Both the position numbers and the translations under genes were made by a program. From Elusimicrobiota bacterium (GTDB lineage Bacteria; Elusimicrobiota; Elusimicrobia; UBA1565; UBA9628), in assembly GCA_016209035.1 (NCBI GenBank), contig JACQWX010000064.1, positions 1-47,017 of the forward strand: DNA of 47,017 nt, written 5' to 3'. The notes beneath the pieces are model-generated. The model saw only the letters and a program-made list of their open reading frames with translations. It ran no database searches and was not told the origin of the DNA. Every line of letters starts with the position of its first letter. The first letter of the stretch is position 1. Below are positions 14,976 through 23,638 of this stretch, piece by piece.

Positions 14976-17003
14976 TCAATCCAATTCGACCACGGCGTAG
15001 CCGCAGGGCTCTAGGCTGCCGCTCCAGTCCACGCCGAGCCCGGGGTCCTTGACCTGCGCCTGGACCCACCGGTTGGTGGGGTTGGCCAGCACGAGCGCTC
15101 CCGCCCGCTGGGAGCCCTGGGCCCGGAGCGCGTAGCCCACCCAGCCCCCGTCAGGGCCGGGCTCGAGGGCCCTCATGGAGGCTGAGGGCAGCCTCTCTCG
15201 GAGCCGGGAGGCTTTCTTGAAGATGTCGCGGTAGAACGCCGCGATAGCGGGGTCGCCGCCCTTCCAGTCCACGACCACGGGCACGCCGAACGGCAGGGAT
15301 TTGGGCTCGGAGGGGATGGGCTTGTCGAAGCCGATCTCCTGCGAGCCGTAGAAGAGGAGGCCGCCGGGCATGAGCATGGTCAAGGCCGCGGCTCCCCGCT
15401 CCCAGGAGCCCAAGGCGCGGCTGGGTGAGGCTTCGTCGTGGTTGCCGATGAAGTCCAAGCCCGCGGAACCGCCGGTCTGCCACTGCAGGAACTCGGCGCG
15501 CTTCAAGGCCTCGCGGATCCAGATCGAGTCGCGGCTTTGGACGGCGTCGTACCAGCCGTGGTGCCCGCCCGCCCGGGCCATGTCGTTCTTGCTGTAGATG
15601 AGGTCGAAGCCGCACCAGGAGAGGGAGTCCCAGCCGTCGTAGGCTTCGGCGATGAACCCGGTGCCGGGGTAGGCGGACTTGACGCTCGTGATGAGCATCT
15701 CCATGAACTCGCGCTGGGGCATGGACACGCGCCAGGCCCGCGAGAAATTGGCGTTGAGGTCGAGGTAGGCCATGTCCACCCTGAAGCCGTCCACGCCGAA
15801 GCGCTGGACCCAGCCCAGCACGATGCGGACCATCTCGCGGCGCAGGCCCAGGCTTGAGTAGTCGACCTGCGCAGTGTCGATCCAGAAGTCGATGCTCCCG
15901 AAGGACTCGTAGCCGCCGTGCGCGATCCAGTACTTCGCGCCGGTCGCCGGGTCGGTGTGGTCGAAGTACCCCCTGGGCTGGGGATTCCCCGCCGCTTCCT
16001 TATGAATGAAGTACTCCGGGCGGGCCATCAGGAGCTCGGAGTCCATCGAGGTGTGGTTGGGGACGAAATCGATGATGACTTTGAGGCCGCACTGGTGGGC
16101 GCGCTTCACGAACCCCTTGAAGTCCTCCTCGGCGCCCAGGGCCGGGTGGATGGTTTCATGGTCCTTGATGGAGTAGGGGGAGCCGCCGCCGGTCCCGGAC
16201 TGGTTGCGCAGGCCGATGGGGAAGATGCCCATCACCCAGACCGTGTCGAACCCCTGGGCCTTGATGGCCTGGAGGTCGGAGCCCTGGAAATCCGCGAAGA
16301 AGGGGCCGCCCGGTCCAGGGGGGTCGCCCGAGGCCTGGCGCTTGCCGGCGAGGTTGAAGGCCCGAGGGAATATCTCGTAGACGCGCGCGTCCTTTACCCA
16401 CCGGCTCTTGTCGAGCGACGCGACTTGGGCCCGCAGGCCCTCGGTGTAGTCCCTGGCGAAGCCCATCAGCCGGTCGTATTTCTCGGCTTCGCTCGCGCCG
16501 GAGGCCATGATGTCGCGGACCTGCCGGCGCGCGGGCGAGGCCCAGGAGACCGGGGCCAGGAGCGCGTCGAGGTAGGCGGCGTAGTCCTTCGCATGGTGCC
16601 GCAGGGCCTGCGACCCGTGCTTGGCGGAGAGGCTTTCCTCGGCGAAGACGAAGCCCTCCAGCCCGGCGTTCTGCGCCGTGTGGGAGCCGGCGCCCGACAC
16701 GTTGAAGGTGAAAGGAAGCATGCCGCGGCCGCCGCCGATGCCCAGGACCTCCCTGAGCTCGCGCAGGCGCTCGTAGGAGGCGGACTGGGCCCGCGCCTCC
16801 CGCCCTGAGAGGGCCGAGGCCCCATGCCAGCGGCCGCCGTCGAAGAGCTGCCGGAAGGCCTGGGCTGCTTCCTCTAGAGAGGCCGTTCCGCCTAATCCTG
16901 CCTTGGCCGAGGACAGGCTCCCTGAACCGCCGGCTTGGGCTTGAGACCATAGGAAAGAAGAAGCCGCCAGGACAATGGCGATAGCGGGTCTGCGGGTTCT
17001 CAT
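14976..17003 (-). CDS. Secreted GH13 alpha-amylase-family glycoside hydrolase
   Basis: 675 residues. Signal peptide MRTRRPAIAIVLAASSFLWSQ. An N-terminal helical region of about 200 residues without a known domain precedes the (beta/alpha)8 barrel. The four GH13 motifs are intact: VIIDFVPNHTS (I), GFRVDMAYLD (II, nucleophile Asp), FIAEAYDGWD (III, acid/base Glu) and FIGNHDE (IV). A C-terminal beta domain ends in GYAVVELD. It should cleave alpha-1,4 glucans or related oligosaccharides outside the cytoplasm; exact specificity cannot be read. The ATG at 17003 starts the signal peptide; the open frame continues upstream across the Deg fragment on the other strand, which is not coding in this direction. 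Confidence 0.94.
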   Translation of the reverse strand: MRTRRPAIAIVLAASSFLWSQAQAGGSGSLSSAKAGLGGTASLEEAAQAFRQLFDGGRWHGASALSGREARAQSASYERLRELREVLGIGGGRGMLPFTFNVSGAGSHTAQNAGLEGFVFAEESLSAKHGSQALRHHAKDYAAYLDALLAPVSWASPARRQVRDIMASGASEAEKYDRLMGFARDYTEGLRAQVASLDKSRWVKDARVYEIFPRAFNLAGKRQASGDPPGPGGPFFADFQGSDLQAIKAQGFDTVWVMGIFPIGLRNQSGTGGGSPYSIKDHETIHPALGAEEDFKGFVKRAHQCGLKVIIDFVPNHTSMDSELLMARPEYFIHKEAAGNPQPRGYFDHTDPATGAKYWIAHGGYESFGSIDFWIDTAQVDYSSLGLRREMVRIVLGWVQRFGVDGFRVDMAYLDLNANFSRAWRVSMPQREFMEMLITSVKSAYPGTGFIAEAYDGWDSLSWCGFDLIYSKNDMARAGGHHGWYDAVQSRDSIWIREALKRAEFLQWQTGGSAGLDFIGNHDEASPSRALGSWERGAAALTMLMPGGLLFYGSQEIGFDKPIPSEPKSLPFGVPVVVDWKGGDPAIAAFYRDIFKKASRLRERLPSASMRALEPGPDGGWVGYALRAQGSQRAGALVLANPTNRWVQAQVKDPGLGVDWSGSLEPCGYAVVELD

Positions 17004-17016
17004 GGCTGGAGCGCAG

Positions 17017-17319
17017 ATGGAGGATAGCGGCCTTTGGACCCAGACGGAAGGGCCGATGGGCCCAGGCAGGCCTGAGACCGAAGTCCTAGACAGCACAAGC
17101 GTCCTGGTCGAGTCGGTCAACGGGATCTCCATCGGCGACATGCGCGACCTGGTCCGCGCCTTCCAGACCCCGGCGGGCGGTTTCCACGTCATCCGGATGG
17201 ACCCGGAATCCGGCTATGCGGCCAAGGTCGTGCTCGACGCCGAAGCCGCGGCCAAAGCCCATCCCGCTATCCTGGCGCGGCACGGCATCCCGAGCGACCG
17301 GTCGGAGGACCTGAGGTAG
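17017..17319 (+). pseudogene. C-terminal fragment of a Deg-family serine protease (PDZ tail)
   Basis: The frame contains SVLVESVNGISIGDMRDLVRAF, then GGFHVIRMDPESGYAAKVVLDAEAAAKAHPAIL and ends ARHGIPSDRSEDLR. This matches the C-terminal tail of DegP9-type proteases (plant and bacterial), where a last PDZ-like domain ends in A-x-x-x-I-L-x-x-H-x-I-P-S-x-x-S-x-D-L. The trypsin-like domain with its His-Asp-Ser triad is absent upstream: homology begins near 17085, and the 5' side is the start of the GH13 gene on the other strand. I infer a truncated remnant left by rearrangement; expression as a stand-alone 100-residue protein cannot be excluded. Confidence 0.55.
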
Positions 17320-17350
17320 CCGAGGCACAGGCGCCAGGCTCGGTAGAAGG

Positions 17351-18565
17351 TCAATCCACCGGGATTGAGCCAGGCGCCTCCATGTACCTGGTCCCCCAGA
17401 GGCAGAACACGCCCGCCAGGAACATGGCGGCCAGGGTCATGAAAATCCCGGTCTTCAAGGTCGTCAGGTCCGAGACGTAGCCGATGAGGGTCGGAGACAG
17501 CGCGTCTCCCAGGGCGTGGATGAAGAAGATGTTCACGGCGAAGGCCATGGAGCGGATGGCGAGCGGAGTGCAGTCCACCAGCAGGGCGTTCAAGGGGCCG
17601 TTGTTCATGAAGATGAGGAACTCGGCGACGAAAAGGTAGGCCAGGGCCGTGCGGCAGTCCGGGGACAGGAGCGTGGCCACGCCGAACGGGATGCTGGCGA
17701 GGAAGCCCAGGCCCGTGACCAGGAAATAGGATCTCTTCGTGTAGCGCAGCACCCAGTCCCCCAGCCAGCCGCCCGTGAGGCTCCCCAGTGTGCCGGCGGC
17801 GACCGTGACTCCTCCGAACCACAGGCCGGCCTCGCCCACCGAGACGTTCCAGTTGCGCACGAAGAAGGACGGCATCCACGCGGCCAGGCCTCCGACCGCG
17901 AAGGTCATGGCCGCTCCGGCCAGGGTGTCGGTGACGAAGATCTTGTTCCTGAAGAGGGCAGCGTAGTCGCTCCATGTGGGCAAGCGCCGCTCGGGCGCGG
18001 AGGCGTCCTGCCGCGGGTCCTTCAGGAGAGAGCACAGGAGGGCCGCCAACAGACCGGGGACGCCGACGATGAAGAACGCCGCGCGCCAGCCGAAACGCTC
18101 GCCGAGCTGGCCGCCGAGGACGTACCCGAGGGCGCTGCCCACCGGGATGGCCATGGAGAAGAAGCCCAGCACCCGGGCCCGGGTGACGAGGTGGAACCGC
18201 TCGGCGATGAAGGAGGGGGAGATGCTCCCGTAGCAGGCCTCGCCGATGCCGACCAGGGACCGGGCTGCGAGGAGCTGGGCGAAGGTCTTGGAGAGCCCGG
18301 CGAAGACCGTGGCGAGGCTCCAGACGCCGACGCCGCCCGCGAGCCAGCGGTTGCGCGCGGAGCGGTCGCCGTGATAGCCCGCGAAAGGGGCGGCGCACAT
18401 GTAGACGAGCATGAAGGCCGAAGCCAGGGCGCCGAGCTGGGTGTCGGAGAGCGCCAGGTCCGGCTTGATGAGCGGGAAGACCGCGTAGAGGACCTGCCGG
18501 TCGACGTAGTTGAGCAGGTTGACCAGGAAGAGGATGCCCAGGACGCAGTATGGGTTGGCGATCAT
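17351..18565 (-). CDS. Major facilitator transporter, Spinster-like
   Basis: 404 residues with about twelve transmembrane helices. The first helix region NYVDRQVLYAVFPLIKPDL, the loop GYHGDRSARNRW between helices 2 and 3 and RSLVGIGEACYGSISPSFIAERF are typical of Spinster-type MFS carriers, which in animals move lysolipids or sphingolipids; bacterial members are poorly characterised. Substrate unknown. The ATG at 18565 is preceded by two TTAA-centred palindromes (18575-18584 and 18590-18623) that may bind a repressor. No regulator gene is adjacent. Confidence 0.92.
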   Translation of the reverse strand: MIANPYCVLGILFLVNLLNYVDRQVLYAVFPLIKPDLALSDTQLGALASAFMLVYMCAAPFAGYHGDRSARNRWLAGGVGVWSLATVFAGLSKTFAQLLAARSLVGIGEACYGSISPSFIAERFHLVTRARVLGFFSMAIPVGSALGYVLGGQLGERFGWRAAFFIVGVPGLLAALLCSLLKDPRQDASAPERRLPTWSDYAALFRNKIFVTDTLAGAAMTFAVGGLAAWMPSFFVRNWNVSVGEAGLWFGGVTVAAGTLGSLTGGWLGDWVLRYTKRSYFLVTGLGFLASIPFGVATLLSPDCRTALAYLFVAEFLIFMNNGPLNALLVDCTPLAIRSMAFAVNIFFIHALGDALSPTLIGYVSDLTTLKTGIFMTLAAMFLAGVFCLWGTRYMEAPGSIPVD

Positions 18566-18574
18566 GATCGGGCG

Positions 18575-18584
18575 GCCTTAAGGC
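18575..18584. promoter_or_regulatory. Small palindrome upstream of the MFS gene
   Basis: GCCTTAAGGC is a perfect 10-bp palindrome ten bases upstream of the MFS start codon, centred on TTAA like its larger neighbour. Confidence 0.3.
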
Positions 18585-18589
18585 GCGTC

Positions 18590-18623
18590 ATCCACCGGCA
18601 TATCTTAAGATATGTTGGTGGAT
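18590..18623. promoter_or_regulatory. 34-bp near-perfect palindrome (candidate operator)
   Basis: Left arm ATCCACCGGCATATCTT and its near-complement at 18607-18623 match at 15 of 17 positions; the two mismatches are the GG/TT pair in the middle of each arm. The element begins 25 bases upstream of the MFS start and lies between that gene and the divergent repeat-protein gene. Symmetry and position fit a dimeric repressor site. Confidence 0.5.
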
Positions 18624-18684
18624 AATTTCTCGATCAGTCATCAGTGTAGGCGTTAGCCGGCGGCGTCAAGGACCGGGCCGGCTG

Positions 18685-18693
18685 TGGTACAAT
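18685..18693 (+). promoter_or_regulatory. Promoter for a leaderless mRNA of the 18-residue-repeat protein
   Basis: TGGTACAAT (hexamer 18688-18693) ends six bases before the ATG at 18700. The in-frame ATG at 18694 touches the -10 box and is therefore rejected as the start. Confidence 0.65.
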
Positions 18694-18699
18694 ATGGTC

Positions 18700-19248
18700 A
18701 TGAAGAGAACGATCTCCATCGGATTGCTGGCCCTGTCGTTGACCGCCGTCCTGCCGGAGGCCCCTGCGGCGATGACGCCGCAGGCCCGCGCGGCCGACTT
18801 CGCGGCGGACCTTGGGAGCGCTTTCCGCGCTCTTCGCGAGGCCGTGGCCCTTGCCGTGGCCGGGGCGTTCCAAGACGCCGAGATCGCCCCGATGGCCTAT
18901 GGGAGCCTGAACGGCACCGCCAACGGCCATGAAGTGGACCTGCGCGTCTATTCCAACGGGGTCAGCGGCAAGGCGAACGGCCAGGAGGCGCGGCTGCAGA
19001 TCTACTCCAACGCGGTCCAGGGCGAGGCCAACGGCCAAGAGGTGCGCCTGCAGGTGTACTCCAACGCCGTGCGGGGCCAGGCCAACGGCGCCGAGGTGGA
19101 CATCCGCATCTACGGCAACGGGGCCTCGGGAGAGGCCAACGGCAAGGAATTCGAGGTCCGCGCCTACGGGACGGTCAACATCTGGCAGGTGCTCGACGCC
19201 CTAGTGTTGAACCTGCCGGCGCAGGTGCTCAGCCGCAACCGGAACTGA
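18700..19248 (+). CDS. Secreted protein with five 18-residue repeats
   Basis: 182 residues. Signal peptide MKRTISIGLLALSLTAVLP; a helical stretch (ADFAADLGSAFRALREAVALAVAGAF); then five consecutive 18-residue units of consensus GxANGxEVxLxVYSNxVx (for example GEANGQEVRLQVYSNAVR), about residues 70-158. The alternating hydrophobic pattern and Asn-Gly turns suggest a beta-solenoid or beta-roll stack. The tail ends in LNLPAQVLSRNRN. I know no family for it. Each repeat is 54 bp and the DNA copies are similar, so unit number could vary between strains. Divergent from the MFS gene. Confidence 0.85.
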   Translation: MKRTISIGLLALSLTAVLPEAPAAMTPQARAADFAADLGSAFRALREAVALAVAGAFQDAEIAPMAYGSLNGTANGHEVDLRVYSNGVSGKANGQEARLQIYSNAVQGEANGQEVRLQVYSNAVRGQANGAEVDIRIYGNGASGEANGKEFEVRAYGTVNIWQVLDALVLNLPAQVLSRNRN

Positions 19249-19269
19249 ATCCTCCTCGCTGTGCCGGCC

Positions 19270-21052
19270 ATGGACAATTCGTCCGAATATCCGTCCCTGT
19301 CTTGCGATCAATTGAGCGCCGACCTTGAGAGCGCCGAGGGACTCGTGGAGAAGGTCGAAGGGGCGTCCCTGCCTCTGCAAGCCCGGGGCGCCCTCCTGAG
19401 CCGCGAGGAGTGCGTCATCCTGCTCGACAACATGTGGACTTTCGCGAGGATCGAGCTTGATGTTGATTGGGGCAACGAAGAGGCGCGCAGGCTCAAGGCC
19501 GCGGTCGCCGAACTGCGATCCCGCCTGGAGGCGGCGAGCCAGGCGCTGCTCGCGTTTCTCAGGCAGGCGGATGAGAAGACCATCGAGGCTTTGTTGGAGG
19601 AGCCGGGAGTCGGCCCCTACCGATTCTGGGTGGAGCGCCTTCGCAAATGCGCGGCCGAGTCGCTGCCTTTGGCGGAGGAGAGGCTGGCCGCCATCCTTTC
19701 GACCTTACGGCGCCGCGAGTTGGACTGAGTTCCATCAGGGCATCCCGGCCGGGTTCAGGTACGAGGTGCGACTGGGAGAAGAGATCAAGCGGGTCGGGCC
19801 GGCTGAGTGGCGTTCGATGAGGATCAGCAGGGACAGGAGAGCGCGGCAGGCGGCCATGGACTCGGGAGTTCGCGCTTGGAGGGAGCATGAGGACTCGTGC
19901 GTGGCCGCGCTCAACTCCATCGTTGGCCAGAGGCTGGAGATCCGCAGGCTGAGGTCGCGTCGAAGGGAGGCTGACTTCCTGGCCGAGCCGCTTCGCAACG
20001 CCGGCATCGGGAGGCCGGCCCTGGAAGCGCTCCTCGGCGAAGTGCGGGGCTTCAAGGCCCGGGCCAGGGGCGTGCGCCTCCTTCTGGCTAGGGCGCACGG
20101 CGAACCAACCGTCCATCCCAGGGACGTCTTGGACCTGCCGCCGGACATGGGGCCCGCGAGCGAGGCGAAGATTCCGTTCTCGAAGGCCATCAAGCTCGTT
20201 GAGGAGGGCTTCGCGAGCATCCATCCCGAGATGGGGGCTTTCGTGCGCCTGATGGCGGACCGGCGATGGATCGACTGCCGGAATGGGGAGCGCAGGGCTG
20301 CGGGCAACTACTGTTGGCTGTTCATGAAATCGCGGACTCCGAGGGTGTTCTACAATCCGTCCGGAACCATTTACGACGTCAACGGGCTCGCTCATGAGAT
20401 CGGGCATGCCTTCAGCCTCCAGTTCTACGGCGGGAAAGGCCTTCCCTTCGGCGCCTGGAGCGGATGCGCGGCTGTCGCGGAAATGCCCAGCGGCCTCGCG
20501 GAACTGGCTGTCAGGGACGCCATGTTTTCCTCCATGCCGGAGCCGGCGGACAGGCTAAGGACCGCGTGGCTCGACATGGTGACCGTGGTGATGGATTTGC
20601 TGCACCAGCCGGCTCTCTTCGAGCTCGAGACGGCGGTTCATGAGCTCAGGCAGAAAGGCCTGCTCACGGCCTCTTTGCTCAAAGATGCCGAGGCCAGGGT
20701 CTGGGACGATTGGTACGGGGATATCCTGTCAGCGAAGAGCGAGACCTTCTGGATGGACGAGATATCATATGACGCCAATGAATGCTTCTGGTCCATGGTG
20801 TACACCTTTGGGACTCTGCTGGCAGTGGGGATGCTCGCCCAGAAAGACCGGTTGGGAGACCGCTTCTACCGCGCCTACGTGGACTTCTTGAGCGATTTCG
20901 GCCGGATGACCGTGGAAGAACTCGTGAGGAAGCACTTCGACGCCGACTTGTCCAGGCCGGAGTTCTGGCGGTCGAGCCTGGGCCTGGTGGAAGCCAGGAT
21001 CGACAGGTTCGAGAAGATCATTGGTACAATATGCCCCCGAAGCCATGATTGA
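19270..21052 (+). pseudogene. M3-family (oligoendopeptidase F-like) metallopeptidase interrupted by a frameshift
   Basis: Two frames together make one M3-type peptidase. Frame 1 (ATG 19270, GTG 19261 as alternative) gives the N-terminal helical part up to STLRRRELD and a TGA at 19726-19728. The following frame continues with EFHQGIPAGFRYEVRLGEEIK and runs to 21052. Its catalytic region has NGLAHEIGHAFSLQFYGGK (HEIGH zinc motif, 20393-20407) and a downstream SGLAELAV that may give the third ligand. Removing one G from the TTGGACTGA at 19720-19728 restores a single frame (RELTEFHQG). So the gene carries a one-base insertion or the assembly has an error there. If real, it is inactivated or makes two pieces. 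The 3' end holds the promoter of the next gene. Confidence 0.8.
21022..21030 (+). promoter_or_regulatory. Extended -10 promoter of the MarC gene
   Basis: TGGTACAAT (hexamer 21025-21030) inside the 3' end of the M3 peptidase frame, 14 bases before the ATG at 21045. Leader of about seven bases, without a Shine-Dalgarno site. Confidence 0.5.
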
Positions 21053-21656
21053 ATACGCGGTGCTGACCTTCGGCGCGCTCTTCGCCATGGTGGACCCCAT
21101 CGGCGCCATCCCGGCCTTCCTGGCCATGACGCCGCACAACACCGCGGCCCAGCGCCAGCGCATGGCCTTGACCGCGACCCTGGTCGCGGGCTTCGTCATG
21201 GCGGCCTTCGCGGCCTTAGGCAACCTCATCTTCAAGGTCTTCGGCATCACCCTCCCCGCGCTCCAGATCGCGGGCGGGCTCATCCTGCTCCTGGCGGCCC
21301 TGGACATGCTGCGCGCCAAGAGGAGCCCGCTCAAGGAGACGGCCGAGGAGAAGGAGGAAGGCGTGGTCAAGGACGACATCGCGGTCACGCCTCTGGGCAT
21401 CCCCATGCTCTCCGGGCCGGGCGCCATCACGACCGCTATGGTCCTGTTCCACAAGGCCGGCACGCCCGGCCGCGGGGCCATGTTCTTCGTGTGCCTCGCG
21501 GTCATCATGGCGCTGAGCTACGGCATCCTCTATGCGTCCGCGGCCGGCGCCCGGCGCTTGAGCCCCACCTTCATGAACATCATGGAACGGCTCATGGGCA
21601 TCCTCCTGGCCGCGCTCGGCGTGCAGTTCATCCTGACGGGCCTCAAGCTCGGCTAG
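21045..21656 (+). CDS. MarC/UPF0056-family integral membrane protein
   Basis: 203 residues with about six transmembrane helices. MVDPIGAIPAFLAMT near the N-terminus, ITLPALQIAGGLILLLAALDML, the charged loop ETAEEKEEGVVKDD, and VTPLGIPMLSGPGAITTAMVL are hallmarks of the MarC family. Function of the family is unsettled (once linked to multiple antibiotic resistance, later doubted). The start overlaps the last eight bases of the M3 frame. Confidence 0.95.
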   Translation: MIEYAVLTFGALFAMVDPIGAIPAFLAMTPHNTAAQRQRMALTATLVAGFVMAAFAALGNLIFKVFGITLPALQIAGGLILLLAALDMLRAKRSPLKETAEEKEEGVVKDDIAVTPLGIPMLSGPGAITTAMVLFHKAGTPGRGAMFFVCLAVIMALSYGILYASAAGARRLSPTFMNIMERLMGILLAALGVQFILTGLKLG

Positions 21657-21668
21657 GGGCTCGACCCA

Positions 21669-21698
21669 TTGACGGGGGTCGGGCCCGCTGGCTATACT
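21669..21698 (+). promoter_or_regulatory. Promoter for a leaderless mRNA of the response regulator
   Basis: TTGACG (21669-21674), an 18-base spacer and TATACT (21693-21698), ending seven bases before the ATG at 21706. One of the best promoter matches in the window. Confidence 0.72.
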
Positions 21699-21705
21699 CT
21701 TGCCA

Positions 21706-22110
21706 ATGGCTCCCATGGACGTCCCCGAGAACGAGAAGGTCAAGGTCCTGGTGATCGACGACGACAAGAACCAGCGGAACATGCTGGCCTTCGCCCTGAG
21801 GGACCGCGGCTATCAGATCGTCGCGGTCGAATCGGGGGAGCGGGCTGTCCAGGAGGCCGAGGCGGGAAGGTTCGACCTGGCCATCTGCGACATCATGATG
21901 CCGGGCCTGGGCGGCGTCGAGACCTTGAAGCGCCTCCGGGAGCTCCAGCCGGGGCTGCAGGTCGTCATGGCCACGGGCTACGCGACCGCCGAGACGGCCC
22001 TCAAATCCATGAAGCTGGGCGCCGTCAACTACCTGGCCAAGCCCTACGAGTTCAAGGACCTCCTCGCCGTCCTCGAACAAGCCCTCAAGCGGCGGACCAA
22101 GCCCGCTTGA
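21706..22110 (+). CDS. Single-domain response regulator
   Basis: 134 residues, a receiver domain only. VKVLVIDDDKNQ supplies the acidic pocket, Asp62 in LAICDIMMPG is the phosphoacceptor, VVMATGYATAET carries the switch Thr and YLAKPYEF the conserved Lys. There is no DNA-binding or output domain, so it must act through protein contacts or as part of a phosphorelay. It is followed after 22 bases by a histidine kinase, presumably its partner. Confidence 0.95.
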   Translation: MAPMDVPENEKVKVLVIDDDKNQRNMLAFALRDRGYQIVAVESGERAVQEAEAGRFDLAICDIMMPGLGGVETLKRLRELQPGLQVVMATGYATAETALKSMKLGAVNYLAKPYEFKDLLAVLEQALKRRTKPA

Positions 22111-22132
22111 GCGTCCACGCCGCCCCACGGCC

Positions 22133-23461
22133 ATGAGGCTCGGCCACAAGATATTCCTCCTGTCCCTCGCGGTGATCCTACCTTTGGGCTACCTCTTGGA
22201 ACGTCACTCGCTCAGGGCCGTGCACGAGGCCATGGTCCGGAACATCTCGGCTCCCGCGCGGGCCGGGGCCGTCCACGCCGCCCGGTCGACCGCCGTCGGC
22301 CTGGCCTCGCGCGACCGCAAACCCCTGCGGGAGTACCTCAAGGGATGCCTGTCCGGCTTCGCGGCGGAGTATGCCGCGGCGGCCGACGCCGAGGGGCGGG
22401 TGGCGGCGAGGGAGCCCGAGAGGGCTCCCATCGTCCCCGATGGGGAGCGCCTGAGCGGCCTGCCGGAACGGATGGACCGGCTCTTCTCGCGCGAGGTCGC
22501 GTCCGGAGGCCGGCGCTACCTGGAGTTGGTGATCCCCGCGGCGGCCGAGTCCGGGGCTCAATCGCGGCGGGGTCTGTTGATCCTGGGATTCTCCCTCGAA
22601 GAGGTCGCGGCCACGGAGGCCAGGGTCCTCAAGAGCTTCTTCGTCTTCGCCGCGGCCGCGGTCGGGGCGGCCCTGGCCGTCTACTGGATCCTCATGAGCA
22701 TGATCATCAGACGCGAGGAGGAGCTGTCGAGGAAGGACCGCATGCTCCTCCAATCGGAGAAGCTCTCCGCGCTGGGAAGGCTCGCGGCGGGGATCGCCCA
22801 TGAGATCAACAACCCTTTGGGGAGCATCCTCGTCTACGCCCAGGCCGCCGGCGAGAAGGTGCCCGCCGCCGACCCTCTTTCGGAGCCGTTGAGGGCCATC
22901 GCCGAGGAGGCCCTGCGCGCCAAGAGACTGGTCTCGGACCTGCTGGCCTTCTCGCGGCGCGGCGAGTCGGTCACCGAGTCTTTCCGCCTGGACGACTCAT
23001 TGAAGGCGGCCCTCGCCATGGTGGAGACTCAGGCGCGGTTGAAGGGCGTGGAGCTCGGGTTCGAGCCGGGATTCGGCGGGGAACTGCGCGGGCATCGGGG
23101 ACAGGTCCAGCAGGCGGTCGTCAACCTCTGCAACAACTCCATCGACGCCACAACCGCTTCCAGCGCAGGGGGCGGCCGGATCACGGTGCGCACGCGGCCG
23201 TCCGCGGACGGCCGCAGCGCGGTCGTCGAGGTGGAGGACACCGGAGTCGGCATCCCGCTGGAGATTCAGCAGTGGGTATTCGAGCCCTTCTTCACCACGA
23301 AGGAGGTCGGCCAAGGGACGGGCCTGGGACTCGCCCTCGTCTACGAGATCGCGACCCGTCACGGCGGCGCCGTCGAGTTCGAGAGCGCTCCAGGTCGGGG
23401 GACGCTCTTCAGGATGACCTTGCCGATCATGCCCTCGGGCGTCGGAGCGTCTACTCCATAG
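22133..23461 (+). CDS. Membrane-bound sensor histidine kinase
   Basis: 442 residues. Two transmembrane helices (about 7-22 and 169-193) flank a periplasmic sensor domain of about 145 residues with no recognised fold. The transmitter has GRLAAGIAHEINNPLGSI (phosphoacceptor His223), an N-box VVNLCNNSIDA, EDTGVGIP, FEPFFTTKEVGQGTGLGLAL and a G-rich end. This is the NtrB-like type. With the upstream single-domain regulator it forms a two-component pair; the signal is unknown. Confidence 0.95.
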   Translation: MRLGHKIFLLSLAVILPLGYLLERHSLRAVHEAMVRNISAPARAGAVHAARSTAVGLASRDRKPLREYLKGCLSGFAAEYAAAADAEGRVAAREPERAPIVPDGERLSGLPERMDRLFSREVASGGRRYLELVIPAAAESGAQSRRGLLILGFSLEEVAATEARVLKSFFVFAAAAVGAALAVYWILMSMIIRREEELSRKDRMLLQSEKLSALGRLAAGIAHEINNPLGSILVYAQAAGEKVPAADPLSEPLRAIAEEALRAKRLVSDLLAFSRRGESVTESFRLDDSLKAALAMVETQARLKGVELGFEPGFGGELRGHRGQVQQAVVNLCNNSIDATTASSAGGGRITVRTRPSADGRSAVVEVEDTGVGIPLEIQQWVFEPFFTTKEVGQGTGLGLALVYEIATRHGGAVEFESAPGRGTLFRMTLPIMPSGVGASTP

Positions 23462-23488
23462 AGATCCCTCCTCTTCCTCTCCATCGCG

Positions 23489-23638
23489 ATGCTCGCCGGT
23501 CTCGCCGTCGTCCTGCCCGCCTGGGCCGCTTCCGGCAAGAGAGGGGTCCCCGCCCGGGGCGCCGGCGCGCTCGAGGCGGTCAAAGGCTCTATCCGCGGGA
23601 CTTCTGGATCCCCTAGGGATGCTCTCCAGGCGCCGTAG
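23489..23638 (+). CDS. Doubtful 49-residue ORF with a signal-peptide-like start
   Basis: Right after the histidine kinase stop, the same frame reads RSLLFLSIAMLAGLAVVLPAWAA, which looks like a signal peptide, and continues to a TAG at 23636-23638. The first ATG is at 23489, in the middle of the hydrophobic stretch, so the natural start may be lost. It overlaps the next gene by 20 bases. It may be a small secreted peptide, a decayed gene, or chance in a 157-base gap. Confidence 0.22.
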   Translation: MLAGLAVVLPAWAASGKRGVPARGAGALEAVKGSIRGTSGSPRDALQAP

